DNA from: Aspidapion aeneum
Lineage: Eukaryota; Arthropoda; Insecta; Coleoptera; Brentidae
Length of the DNA stretch: 64,000 nt
Assembly (NCBI GenBank): GCA_963576565.1
Contig: CAUYVT010000055.1
Span: forward strand, 372,001 to 436,000
Reading direction: 5' to 3'
A program made the translations under genes and the position numbers. Positions 12,492 to 23,529 of the stretch are shown piece after piece. Position 1 is the stretch's first letter. Every line of letters starts with the position of its first letter. The notes below the pieces were generated by a model. The model did not search any database. It worked only from the letters and a program-made list of their open reading frames with translations, and had not been told where the DNA came from.

Positions 12492-13628
12492 ATGTCTGTC
12501 AAAAAAGCCGTGCAAAAACGCAAGGGTTTTTTATCTGCGATCACCGAGTGTTATGTGTTTTCACAGACCGCGGCATCGGACGACAAAGCGAGAAACGAGT
12601 TTCAAGTGAGGTATTCCGATTTGGATGAAACCTTCGATAAATGCATGCTGGCACATAATGATGTCATTATGTTGATAGACGACTCGGACGACGAGGAGTT
12701 TAAAACGCAGGATGCGATCCTTTCAGAAGCTCGTAAATATTTTTATGCGTGTAAGGGGGTTTACTCTAAAATATTTCCGGTTGAGGCCCCATCCTTTTCG
12801 GGATCATATGTTCGACAAAACGAAACTCCAAAACTCAAAGAGTTAGGTATTCCCATATTTCGAGGTGATAAAAAACTATGGTCAAGCTTTTTCGATCTTT
12901 TTAATAACATTATAGATCAAAATACAAGTCTAAGTAACGTTCCAAAACTTCAATATTTATTTTCATATCTCGAGGATGAGCCTTTAAAATTGATATCAGT
13001 GATTAGCTTATCTGATCAAAATTATAAAATTGCTTACGACAAATTAGTCAACAGATATCAAAACAAGCGAGACCTCGCAAATGATGCTTTAAGCACAATT
13101 ATGAACTCCACCTTAAAAAACGAGTCAGCTAAAGAATTGCGTAACTTAATTGACACCTTTTCTAAATCCCTAGAAATTTTAAAATCACTTAGCTTTGACG
13201 TTGACAGTTGGGACTTTATTATTTTTTTCATTTTGTTAGAAAAATTGGATATTCCGACGCGTTCAAATTTCGAAATGAGTCACGCCAATACTAATACCGA
13301 AATTCCCACTTTTCAGTCACTTTTTCAATTTCTAGAAAAAAGATGTAAAGTTTTGGAATCACTTCCTCAATCAACAGCACCCAAAAAGGTGCCTACCTAT
13401 CAAAAATCAAATTCTATGCAAAATCAGTTTGGGCAAAAGCCTACCTATCAAAATTCAAATTCTATGCAAAATCAGTTTGGGCAAAAGCCTACCTATAAAT
13501 CATCCAATTCGCCTTTTATAGGACTGGCTGGCACCTCAACTAATTCGTGCTTTCGAAATGTCAAACATTTCTTGATCTCTCACCTATCGATCGCCTATCT
13601 TTCGTCAAGCAGAAAAAATTATGTCTAG
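12492..13628 (+). pseudogene. BEL gag region (DUF1759-like)
   Basis: The start is set at ATG 12,492 (MSVKKAVQKRKG), although the frame is open from 12,108; upstream residues lie in the leader and look non-coding. Residues 110-300 hold the Pao/BEL gag signature: IPIFRGDKKLWSSFFDLF, LQYLFSYLEDEPLKLI and a KLDIPTR segment. Near the C-terminus a 16-residue unit (PTYQKSNSMQNQFGQK) is tandemly duplicated at 13,392-13,439 and 13,440-13,487. The frame breaks near 13,550 and the polyprotein continues in the overlapping +1 frame, so the zinc knuckles are no longer fused to gag. Confidence 0.75.
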
Positions 13629-16600
13629 CGTGTTTTCATCCCTTGCATGGGGTAGATACGTGCAAATCAAAATATTCATGCAGGACTTGCGATACTAAAA
13701 GGCACCACACTTTAACTCATATCTTAGAAACTAATCAAGAGTCTGGAAGCCAAGATACTAGTCCTGTCATTCACAGACCACCTGTCAATAATCTTCATGT
13801 GTCATTAAATACCTCAGGACCTTCAGGTACCTTTCTTTTATGCACCGCCATAATAGATGTTATGGACGGTTGCCGAAATTTTCAACCTGTAAGGGCACTG
13901 CTTGATTCTGGATCACAGACTGGATTCATCAGTGAAAAGTGTATTCAGCGTCTTAATCTTCCTAGGCGAAGTTACACCACTGAAATATTCGGATTAAATC
14001 AGATGTCTTCTTTTACTTCCAAAGGGCTCGTTCAATGTCACATTAAGCCACAAGGACAGGTCACTCCTTTACTTAATTTCGAAGCAATTGTCGTTCCACA
14101 ATTATGTTCCAATATGCCTACATTCACTTTGAACGATAATCAGTGGAAACACTTGGAAAGCCTTAAACTTGCCGACCCATCTTATTTCAAATCTAGACCT
14201 GTGGACCTAGTTATTGGTTGCGAGCTATTCGCACAGATATTCAAGGAGGGCAGGGTTCTTGGACAAATAGGGCAACCTTCAGCCCTTGAAACTATCTTTG
14301 GCTGGGTCGTCATGGGAAAAGTTGACGAAGTAGGTAGTCTTACGGAACGAACCAGTTGTTTTTTAACGAGTCATTCACCTCCTTTAGAGGTCATTCTCCC
14401 TAGGTTTTGGGAAATCGAACATTTGCCTAAAAAACAAATCTTATCAAAGGAAGAAAAACAAGCAGAATCAATTTTTACTGCTAGTGTAGTACGGCAACCG
14501 AGCGGTAGATTCATGGTAGATCTTCCGTTTAAAGATAAAATAAACCCTGACCTAGGCAATACTTATCCGCAAGCTTATCGTAGATTTTTACTTCTAGAAA
14601 ATAGATTAATCAAAAATCCTGATCTGTACACTGCCTATTCAGGTTTCATGCAAGACTATATCGATTCTAATCATATGAGTTTAGTTTTATCTAGTCAACC
14701 AAAGGTCGACGTATCATGTTTTTTAGCACATCATTGCGTACTAAAGCCGGAAAGCTTAAGTACAAAATTAAGCGTAGTCTGGGATTGTTCGGCAGTCACC
14801 CCAAAAAATATTAGTCTCAATGACACGTTGTTATCGGGACCGAAACTTCAAAAAGATATTGCTTCTTTACTCCTTACGTTTCGTCTTAATCCTATTGCCT
14901 ACATTGCTGATATCAAACAGATGTTCCGTCAAGTCCTTATCAATCCTTATCACCGTCCTTATCAAAGGATATTGTGGAGGTTTTCTCCACAGGACCCACT
15001 TTCAGTGTGGGAACTTTCTACTGTCACTTTTGGCATGACATGCTCACCTTTTCTAGCCATGCGTACATTAAATGAGCTGGCAGAGAGACAAAAGGAACGT
15101 TTTCCTATGGCTAGTACTGTTCTAAAAACGTCAATCTATATCGACGATATCTTGGGAACTAGCCCCTCGCTTTCTGAAGCTCTCTCCCTTCAAACAGAAC
15201 TCAATGATTTATTGAAGTCGGGAGGATTTGAACTTAAAAAATGGGCAAGCAATTGTCCTGAGTTATTGGTAACATTGCCAGAGTCCGATCGTCAAATGCC
15301 TCTCTCTTTCGATAAGGAGGAACCCCATTTTATCAAAATTTTAGGACTTCAGTGGCATCCAAAAAACGACATTTTTTCTTATCAATGCCGAATGAAGGAC
15401 AAACCCCCAACCAAACGTTCTATTTTATCTATCATAGGAACAATTTTCGATCCCTTAGGTTTTCTTTGTCCCTTGTTGCTACAAGCAAAATTTATTTTGC
15501 AACAGTTGTGGTTATCGAAAATAGGCTCGGACGAAGAACCAGATTCTTCTATCATCGACTCTTGGAACAAACTTCGTTCTGAATTCCCGCTTCTTTCCAA
15601 TTTTCAATTACCCCGACAAATCAAACTGTCAAAAATCAATACCTGTCAAATCATCGGCTTCTGTGACGCTTCAATTCGAGGCTACGCAGGCGTCGTATAT
15701 TTTCGTGTAGAAGAGGAAAACAATATCTCTGTTTCTCTCATATCTGCAAAATCTAGGGTCGCGCCTATAAAGTCACAAACTTTGGCTAGGCTAGAACTCC
15801 TAGGCGCATTTCTTTTAAGCGAATTAATTGACTTCGTTTTATCTAGCTATGAAGGAAAAATAACTTTTACAAATATCGTTACTTTCTGCGATTCGCATTG
15901 GCTTTCATCCCCTCCTAATCGCTGGCAAACCTTTGTTGAAAACCGAGTCAGTAGAATCCAAGAAATCATTCCCTCAAACTCGTGGCGCTACATTCCTTCT
16001 GCTTTAAATGCAGCCAATATTGCGTCACGAGGGGCCACCCCTTCACAGCTCATGTCACATGACATGTGGTGGAACGCACCGTCGATTTTGTGGTCTCCCG
16101 AAAACGAATGGCCCGATTTTCATAAATCAAAAATGCCGATTGATTTCGGAGATATTAATCTGGAGGAAAAGCCAAAGGTCTGTTGCAATGCGATAATTGA
16201 TGTCAACTTCTTAGATCAGCTTCTTATCAAATATTCATCTATATCAAAAATTCAACGTATCATTTGTGTCCTTCGAATAGTTAACCTTTTTCAAAACCAT
16301 TCCTATCAAAAATCCACTAAGCTGCCGGACCAAAAAGTTATTTTTGAGAATATTGTTTTTCCTACCACCGGTGAGATGCAAAGTGCGTTATACCTTCTTA
16401 TCAAACGCGTTCAAGTTTCTTGTTTTTCTGAGCTTTTTTCCGCGTTATCTAAGGATAAACCAATACCGAAACCTTTCCGAAAACTTTCACCTTTTCTTGA
16501 TGAAAATAATATCATTAGAGTCGGTGGCAGATTACAAAAATCTGACCTTTTGTCTTATTCTGCAAAACACCCCGTCTTACTTTCGAGTAACCATCGTTTA

Positions 16601-17044
16601 ACTACTCTTCTTATCGAGTCCACTCATCGACAATACCTTCATCCTGGGTTTAAAACATTACATAATCTGCTTTTACAGCAATTTTGGATATTATCTGCCA
16701 GACGGGCAATTCAAAGAACCATATCCAAGTGTTTGCAATGTTTTAGAATCAACCCTAAACCCTATAGACCGCCCATAATGAGTTCACTTCCCGCTCATCG
16801 AATCAATCAACTTAAACCTTTTTCGAGTGTAGCTATCGACTTTTGTGGACCTTTCTTTGTGATTCCTCATCGTTACCGTGGTTGTAAAGCTTTCAAATCG
16901 TATGTCTGTGGGTTTGTCTGTACGGCCACACATGCATTTGGAATTAACCATGGAACTGTCCACCGAAGGGTTCGTAGGTGCACTCCATCGATTCATTTCC
17001 AGACGTGGAAGCGTGACGCAATGCTGGTCAGATCAAGGCAGTAA
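13547..17044 (+). pseudogene. BEL pol: zinc knuckle, protease, RT, RNase H, integrase start
   Basis: This frame overlaps the end of gag. Domains in order: Cys-rich knuckles (CLACFHPLHGVDTCKS, CRTCDTKRHH) in residues 25-60, aspartic protease LLDSGSQTGFIS near 115, the GWVVMG end of DUF1758 near 255, RT with YIDD (IYIDDILG) near 530, RNase H start FCDASIRGYAGV near 705, and integrase zinc finger H-x4-H...CLQC near 1,025-1,065. The first integrase aspartate is in VAIDFCGPF. A few codons are missing around FCDSHWLSSPP in RNase H. A one-base loss near 16,935 throws the rest out of frame until the stop at 17,044. Confidence 0.8.
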
Positions 17045-17691
17045 TTTTATAGGGTTTCGTAACCAATTACTTGATTACGCAAGAAGTGCGGCCACCAGAC
17101 TTTCTATTCGTTGGCATCTGGGACCTCCTCTCAGTCCGCATTTCAATGGCCTGGCAGAAGCTGGCGTCAAAAGTTTTAAAACTCACTTTGTTCGAGTAGT
17201 CGGCGACCAGAAGTTGTCCATCATGGAAATGTCCACCCTTACATGTCGCATAGAAGCCGTACTTAATAGTCGCCCTTTATCTCCTGCCTCTTCAGACCCA
17301 CACGATCTTCAACCTCTTACCCCTGGGCATTTTTTGACCCTTGAACCCCTTAATTCAGAAATTCCGGAGTCAGATTTGTCCGAGGTTCCCCTAAATCGGC
17401 TCTCGAGATGGCAACTAATCCAAAAACTACATAATGATTTTTGGAAACGGTATTCTATAGAGTATTTGCATACGCTACAACAGCGACACAAGTGGGCTGA
17501 TTCGTCCCCAAATATCAAATTAAATGATTGGTTATCATAAGAAGTGATCACAGCCAATCACCTTTGAAATGGCCGGTCGGGTCATCGAACTGCATCCCGG
17601 CGGAGACGGTCAGGTGCGTGTTGCGACGGTACAAACGGTTACCGGTGTTTACAAGCGGCCAGTTGTAAAACTGTGCCCCTTGCCGAATTAA
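16878..17691 (+). pseudogene. BEL integrase core and C-terminal DUF5641-like end, out of frame
   Basis: Continuation of pol after the frameshift. It carries the second catalytic Asp (WSDQGSNF) and the glutamate in NGLAEAGVKS, where the family usually has a Trp before the Glu-Ala. It then has LNSRPLSP, LTPGHFL, LNRLSRWQL and LHTLQQRHKW, typical of the Pao/BEL integrase tail. A stop at 17,538-17,540 ends this frame. The last stretch, VYKRPVVKLCPLPN, lies in another frame and ends at TAA 17,689-17,691. So at least two shifts affect this domain. Confidence 0.75.
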
Positions 17692-17925
17692 AAGTAATTT
17701 TAATTTTTTCTACCTATTGAAGTCAATTATTACAATAGGTAATTCTTTATTATTTTTTTTTTTAATTTTGTTTGTTTGTTTTGACTTTTTCGGGTTTTCG
17801 TTATCTCTAAATAAACTTACGCTACTTATCTGTTTTTCATTCATTTATATTTATCGGTCGATCATTTTTTTTATCTATATCTGTCCGGCTGATATTCTAA
17901 AATTGTGTGTTTTGGAAGGCAGTTA

Positions 17926-18395
17926 TGTTAGCTCCCGCTAAATTTCGCGGTGTTTGTAAATTTTAAAACCACACAATTGAATGATGGACAGAGTGCATTT
18001 GCGCATTTTGGACATGCGCACCAAGAATCAGTGAGATCCTTTTTCGACCGCCTCGAGAAATGGAGTGTTAATTTACTTTCTCCAACTATTTCAAATTTCT
18101 ACACCTGAAAGTGCTCGATTTTGGTGTACTGAAGCATATAACTAGAAACTTCAGCCCTTCAGATACGTGGTGACATCATTAGATCCAGATAGGGGCCCCT
18201 TGGAAGTGGAGAAATTGGCTGCAAACTGGTGAGTGCTTTGTCTCTGATTTCCCTTGTGTGGTACCCACAATTAACCTATGGACCTTTTAATTATTTCGTA
18301 ATTTTCATATCAATATATTTATGTTTGTCCGCGCTTTCATTAATTAAAATATATACAGTCCATTGCATTTATCGTTTTTCTTACTGCGGGCATAA
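17926..18395 (+). repeat. 3' LTR of decayed BEL
   Basis: Starts TGTTAGCTCCCGC, ends GGGCATAA, then runs directly into polB coding sequence. About ten substitutions separate it from the 5' LTR. Confidence 0.85.
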
Positions 18396-18546
18396 TGATG
18401 CCAGTTTAATTATCGAGAGTATATAAAAATAAAATAAAATAAAAACCACATGGAGTATTATTAATAATCTAAGTGGAAAAAAATCTAAAACCTCACACTC
18501 TATAGATCAAATCCGGGATAGCAATAATGTAATTATAAATAATACT

Positions 18547-19455
18547 ATGGAGATCGCTAATAACTTTAGCAGTTATTTGTCCTCTATTGTTGCTGACAAG
18601 CTCCAATCTCATTTCCAGGGCAGCTTGTCCGCAGATTGCACTACGACTAAAAAAAATCACAAATCATTTACTTTTACCGAAGTTACTACACATGATGTTA
18701 AACTCGCACTGAAATGCTTGCCAAACAAAAAATCGGCGGGACCCGATGAAATACCCATATCCCTACTGAAAAATGCTTCTTTGAAAATGATAACTTGCCT
18801 TACTTATCTGATAAATCTATCTATATCTGAAGGTACCTACCCTTCTCACCTAAAAGAAGCTAATATCTTACCTATCTATAAAAAGGGCGACCCTTTGTCG
18901 GTGGAGAACTATCGTCCAATTTCTTTGTTGAACAGTTTCTCTAAGGTCTTTGAAAAAGTTCTATGCAACCAAATAAATCAATTTCCTAAAAAATATCAGA
19001 TCTTAACTCCAAGCCAACACGGTTTCAGAGAACTGCACTCTACCGAAACAGCCAGCATTGACTTTGTTCAACAGATCTACAACAAACTAGACCAAGGCGA
19101 TAAAGTTGTTGCACTATTGTTTGATCTAACCCGTGCTTTTGATACCATAGACCCTAACTTTGTATATAAAAAACTCAAAAAACTAGGTATCCCAAACCCC
19201 CTTAATAACTGCATTAAATCTTTTCTTACAGATAGAAAATTTAAAATCAAAATAGGAAGCACATATTCAGAATCTACAGAATCAAACATAGGCACGCCCC
19301 AAGGCAGTGTGCTTGCACCTTTAATATTTTTGCTGTTTATTAACGATCTTCCCGAATATATCACGTGTTTGGACTTGTGTTTATGTTCGCCGATGATACG
19401 TCCATCGTTGTATCCGCAAAAGACACAAATTTTCTTCATGAAAAAATTAACTTAA
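18547..19455 (+). pseudogene. LINE reverse transcriptase, N-terminal two thirds
   Basis: The open frame extends from about 18,440, with the first ATG at 18,547. RT blocks are visible in order: KSAGPDEIPISLLK, ILPIYKKGDPLSVENYRPIS, QHGFRELHSTETA, the first catalytic Asp in LFDLTRAFDTID, and GTPQGSVLAPLIF. The frame shifts by one base near 19,375, just before the FADD box, so the last 25 residues here are not native. The rest lies in the frame beginning before 19,365. This is consistent with a CR1/Jockey-group RT; the exact clade is uncertain. Confidence 0.75.
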
Positions 19456-20165
19456 CCCTAAATGAATTTTCGAACTGGTGCAAGCAAAACAATCTGATTA
19501 TAAATGTCTCTAAAACTGTCTTTATGGAATTTAAAACAAAGTCCCGTAAACCTACCGACCTCAATATAATCTTTAATGACATCCCTTTGTCAGTTAGCGA
19601 TAGCTCAAAATTTTTGGGAACCATTGTCGATACTCATTTCGAGTGGAGTTTACACATAAGTAGTGTATGCTCAAAACTTAATACATGCTACTTCATGATT
19701 AAGTCACTTAAAAACTATCTCAGTATAAAAAATCTCATTACTGTGTATTATGCTAATGCATACTCGGCTCTAGCCTATGGTGTGGCAGTATGGGGTAGTG
19801 CTCAGGATGTGGAAAGAGTATTGGTAGGTCAAAAGAGACTTATAAGATTAATTTTCAATATACCTTACAACGGTACTTGTCGCTCTGCATTTAAGGATAA
19901 TAAAATTATGACAATAACAAGTATTTACATATATAAACTACTCATTTTCATTTTTCAACACCAAAATATTTTTACATCAAATAGTTCTTATCACAATTAT
20001 CCAACTAGAAGTCGTAACCACTTCAGCATCCATAACCACAACCATGAGTATATAAAAAAAGTACTCATTATCTTGGATGCAAATTCTTTAACTTGTTGCC
20101 AAACAAAATCAAACAAACTACGTCGCTGCCAAGATTCAAAAAAGAAATCAAAAATCTTTTATTAA
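19365..20165 (+). pseudogene. LINE reverse transcriptase, C-terminal third
   Basis: Begins with the catalytic FADDTSIVVSAKD, then SNWCKQNNLIINVSKT, KFLGTIVDTHFEW and AYSALAYGVAVWG, the conserved end of CR1/Jockey-like RTs. HNYPTRSRNHF near the C-terminus is typical of CR1/Daphne-type elements. It ends with TAA at 20,163-20,165. It is joined to the preceding frame by a one-base shift. Confidence 0.75.
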
Positions 20166-21519
20166 AATAAACTTTTTATAGTTTAATTGAATTTGAAAAC
20201 TACATGTTGGGCAGAAGGTAAATTTTTGTTCTCAATATTTATATACATATATATACAAATCTTGTAAATGTGTTTTCGTTTTTATTTTTTTAAATATTTA
20301 CACTATTATTATTTACACTTAATGTTATATTTTTTGTATTTGACGTATCTTATCTACATTATTGTAGCTGAAAAGATTAATAAAGTTGTCTATTGTCTAT
20401 TGTCTATAGCAAAGTTGGATGTTACAATCAATTTACTACCAGTAAACAAAGAAAAGTATATATATATCTTTTACAAAAAAGCTGGCTAATAATTTTATAA
20501 AATTCAGATTTATTGATTCTTTTCGATTCATGGCTACCAGCTCATCCAATCCTGTCTCATATTTAACAAAATATCCTCTTTTAAAAAAAGAATTTCATAG
20601 TTTTAAGGAAGATGAGATTAAACTCCTAACAAGAAAGGGAGTGTTTTGTTATGATTATGTAGACGGGTGAGAAAAATTAAAAGCAACAGAAGAATAACGC
20701 CGTTTTCGGCAAAACTATCGATAATATTCGAAATCACAGTAATATCAAATTGGTCCGAAACTGGAATAGGCGCTACGGGGCTGAAGCTCTAATTTCTCGA
20801 CCTGAATTTAAAAGCATTACAATATTCAATGAAAACTTGGCTGCCGTAGAACTTGAGAAAACTGAAATTTACTTTAACAAACCTATATACCTGGGAATGT
20901 GTATTTTAGATATTGCTTAAACAACCATATATGAATTTCATTATAACTATATGCTACCTACTTTTGCAAAAGACTGTTCAATAACATAAACAAATACTGA
21001 TAGTTTAGTATAAGTATAATGAAATAAGAAACTGTGATATATATGAAGCTATACGCCGTGACAGTTACAAATTTTTTGATACCTCAGATTACCCTGAAGA
21101 CAATACATATGATATACCAAGAGTTAATAAAAAATTTTTAGGTATGATGAAAGATGAGAACAACGGAAATATCTTGACACATTTTGTTGGGTTAAGAGCA
21201 AAAATGTATGCTTTTAAAGTTCTTAATTGTGAATCGACTAAAAACATTGAAGGACTGAACCATATGTCAGCCGAAAAAGGCAAAGGGTGTTAAGAAAGGT
21301 ATCGTCAAATCCAAAATATTATTTGGTGATTATGTTGACTGCCTCAACAATTTTAAAGAGAAAATGGTGTCACAAAATCTAATCAGATCATAAAAACATA
21401 GGCTGTACTCAATAAAACAAAATAAAATTGGACTAAGTCCTTTTGATATTAAAAGATCCATATCAAAAGATTCATATGAAACTCTTCCTTGGGGACACTA
21501 CTGCATTAAACACAATTAA

Positions 21520-22138
21520 TACATTATTAGTTCTAAGTGTATATTCAGCTTTTTAATAGCAATATATTTAGCGTTTTTAGTTATAATATGACTTTGTTAA
21601 AAACTCTAATAATAATTAAGACAGTAGGAATAGAGTTGATTAATAGTATATTGTATAAAATATGAATTTGTATGCTACAATTTTGTCTTTGATAGCAATA
21701 TGATTTAGACTATGGTAAAAATTTTAAGTATTGGAAAATGTAAAAACAAAATATTTTTTTTACCTGTTGAGTAGCATTATGATGGTAATAGGAATGGATG
21801 TAATTAATATATAATACTTTGTATTGCTAGGCCTGTGTTTTGGGTTAATAGGATTAAGACAATAAGAGTAAAAATGTTTTTTTAAAATAGAGACAAGAAC
21901 AGTATTATATAATTTTGGTATGTCATAATTTATAAGTTAATTCTGTAAAAAAATCTCTGTAAATGAATATTATAATTAATAAAATGTTAAACAAGTTATT
22001 CTGTATCCGCAATTTTGAATACTATCCATAATAAAAACAAACAATAGAAACGTAAATACAAAGTAGAAAAAAAATCTAATGATACCAGGTAGTTGCTAAG
22101 CGCCATTGTAAAAGTAGCTAGGTTAAGTAGTGCAACTC
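21520..22138 (+). other. polB 3' flank in right arm, no gene
   Basis: Non-coding, AT-rich, and homologous in reverse complement to about 6,490-7,115 in the left arm. The copia element was inserted at its end, at a CTTAG. Confidence 0.7.
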
Positions 22139-22143
22139 CTTAG

Positions 22144-22323
22144 TGATGAAAAATCTAGTTTTTTGTAGGTAAAATAATTTATTTCGATTTGACATTTTAG
22201 TTGACTAACTTGACCATAAATTAATTCAATAACATACACTTGTATAATAGAACATACAGTGAGAACACTTGTAACGTTATTAACACACCTGGAATAATCC
22301 GGGAGGTGGATATTACTTTAATA
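22144..22323 (-). repeat. 3' LTR of copia element
   Basis: On the plus strand runs TGATGAAAAATCTAG to TTTAATA, about 10 bp shorter than its partner because of a deletion after GATTTGACATT. Confidence 0.85.
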
Positions 22324-22343
22324 CTTTCCCTTCTTAATGACAG

Positions 22344-22860
22344 TTACAAAACACCCATTTGATTTCTAAAAATCTGCAAACGAGTTTTTGCTAGTGGTTT
22401 CGTCATAACATCTGCTAACTGTATTTCTGTTGGTATTTGCCGAACTGCAATAGCACCTTCTAAAACTTTTTCTCTAGCAAAAAAATGTTTTATGCTTATG
22501 TGCTTAGTTCTGCGATGTAACTCTGGATTATGAGCCAGTCTAACTGCAGCAGAGTTATCAACTTGAAGAATAGGAACATATCTAAACTTCCAAATTTCTT
22601 TGTATAGTCTGCTTAGCCAAATAAGTTCTTTGATTGCTTCACTAGCTGCTATTATTTCAGCTTCTGTTGTAGAGGTTGCTACTAAAGCTTGTCGCTGACT
22701 AATCTATGAAATTGCCCCATTGGCAAATGTAAAAACAACTCCAGAGGTTGATCTGCCAGTCTTTGTACAGCCTTCGAAGTCTGCATCACTGTAACATTTC
22801 ATCTCCGGAATTTTCATGAAATTGTAGGTTATTCCTAAATCTCTGGTACCAGCAAGATAT
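22344..22860 (-). pseudogene. copia RNase H fragment
   Basis: Reads RYLAGTRDLGITY, then RNase H residues: Asp in CYSDADFEGC, Glu in STTEAEIIAASEA, Asp in LQVDNSAAVRLA, and RTKHISIKHF. There is an in-frame stop after TFANGAIS and a one-base shift in the A-run near 22,487. The native stop is at 22,344-22,346. It joins directly to the truncated RT fragment, showing that the intervening RT palm was deleted. Confidence 0.75.
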
Positions 22861-23383
22861 CGGAAAACTCTGCAACACTTAAAACAGATCTAATCGTGGA
22901 AAGTTTGGCCACTGGACTAAACGTCTCATTATAATCAACTCCTTGACGCTGAGCAAAGCCTTTTATAACTAACCTTGCTTTAAATTTGTCTACTGTACCA
23001 TCTGGGTTGGATTTCACTCGATAAACCCACTTACAGGGTAGCGCTTTGGTATCATTAGGCAATTTTTCTAACGTCCAAGTTTGATTTTCTTTTAACGAAT
23101 TGATTTCACTTTCCATAGCTCTTTTCCATTCATAGCTTTCCCTAGTTTCAAGTGCTTCTTTGTTAGTTTGAGGAGTGTCAATATTACAAATAATATCTTC
23201 AGCTATGCTGATATATTCATCTTGAAATCTTTTAGGTTTTTGTAAAGTTTGACGATTTCTGAGATTGTATGAAGTACTTGGTTCTTCTTCATCTGTTTCT
23301 TCACTTTCACTTATGTCAGTAACATGTCTTTCTTGATCTTCATCTTGTTGTTCATCTTCTTCGTCATTTTCTTGTTCTTCCAC
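22835..23383 (-). pseudogene. copia RT N-terminal fragment with deleted catalytic core
   Basis: An acidic linker (MEEQENDEEDEQQDED) is followed by the standard copia RT start: EWKRAMESEINSLKENQTW, CKWVYRVKSNPDG, ARLVIKGFAQRQGVDYNETF, SPVAKLSTIRSVLSVA. The sequence then jumps to the end of the RT region (RYLAGT) within a few residues. The catalytic YVDD box and roughly 200 or more residues are missing. This deletion makes the element non-autonomous. Confidence 0.8.
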
Positions 23384-23529
23384 TTGACTTTCTGAAAAAT
23401 CTTGTCTTGAATCTTGTATGCAAGTATTTGGAGGAATAATTTGGATTCTGATGTTACTCTCGGTGCTTGTACTGGAATGATCAGAAATACTGGATTTTTG
23501 AGCACAAACTTTGAGATACTCTTGAAATT

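Larger units (their letters stand above)
11633..18395 (+). mobile_element. Pao/BEL LTR retrotransposon, decayed, inserted in polB
   Basis: Two direct LTRs of 470 bp (11,633-12,102 and 17,926-18,395) enclose a gag and a pol with the Pao/BEL order: DUF1759-type gag, zinc knuckles, DUF1758 protease, RT, RNase H, integrase. The LTRs differ at about ten positions by eye (roughly 2%), so the insertion is older than the second BEL in the window. The flanks rejoin exactly as polB coding sequence (HNLSS | YDASLII in the other arm), but I see no clean target-site duplication; the junction reads as if no bases were duplicated. Confidence 0.9.
18424..20406 (+). mobile_element. 5'-truncated CR1/Daphne-like LINE inserted in polB
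   Basis: Reverse-transcriptase coding starts abruptly at the polB junction (KTTWSIINNLSGK) and runs to about 20,165. The element ends in three copies of the heptamer TTGTCTA (20,386-20,406), after which polB resumes. Both flanks contain TATA, a possible 4-bp overlap. A 5' truncation and a short-repeat 3' tail rather than poly(A) are what CR1/RTE-type LINEs leave. The endonuclease and ORF1 are missing. Confidence 0.8.
9971..21519 (+). pseudogene. second polymerase B copy with intact 5' end, split by two retroelements
   Basis: From ATG 9,971 one frame runs with only two in-frame stops (10,052 and 10,466) to 10,891, including the family's N-terminal region (FDNRLRSGGITNLKN, SGWSLIKINNL, CVNIKNNDDLCSGWAVVSAL). 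After a frameshift in an A-run near 10,870 it continues through the zinc-binding and YADTECLL regions to HNLSS at 11,632. The Pao/BEL element then interrupts. Coding sequence resumes at 18,396 (DASLIIESI), is cut again at 18,423 by a LINE, and continues from 20,407 to the stop at 21,517-21,519. Near 20,680 about 700 bp of the palm present in the other copy is missing, and the DTDS motif reads NTDS next to a stop. Dead gene. Confidence 0.8.

Noticed and set aside
20268..20489. 73-codon frame across the LINE/polB junction
   Set aside because: Chimera of LINE 3' untranslated sequence and resumed polB coding.
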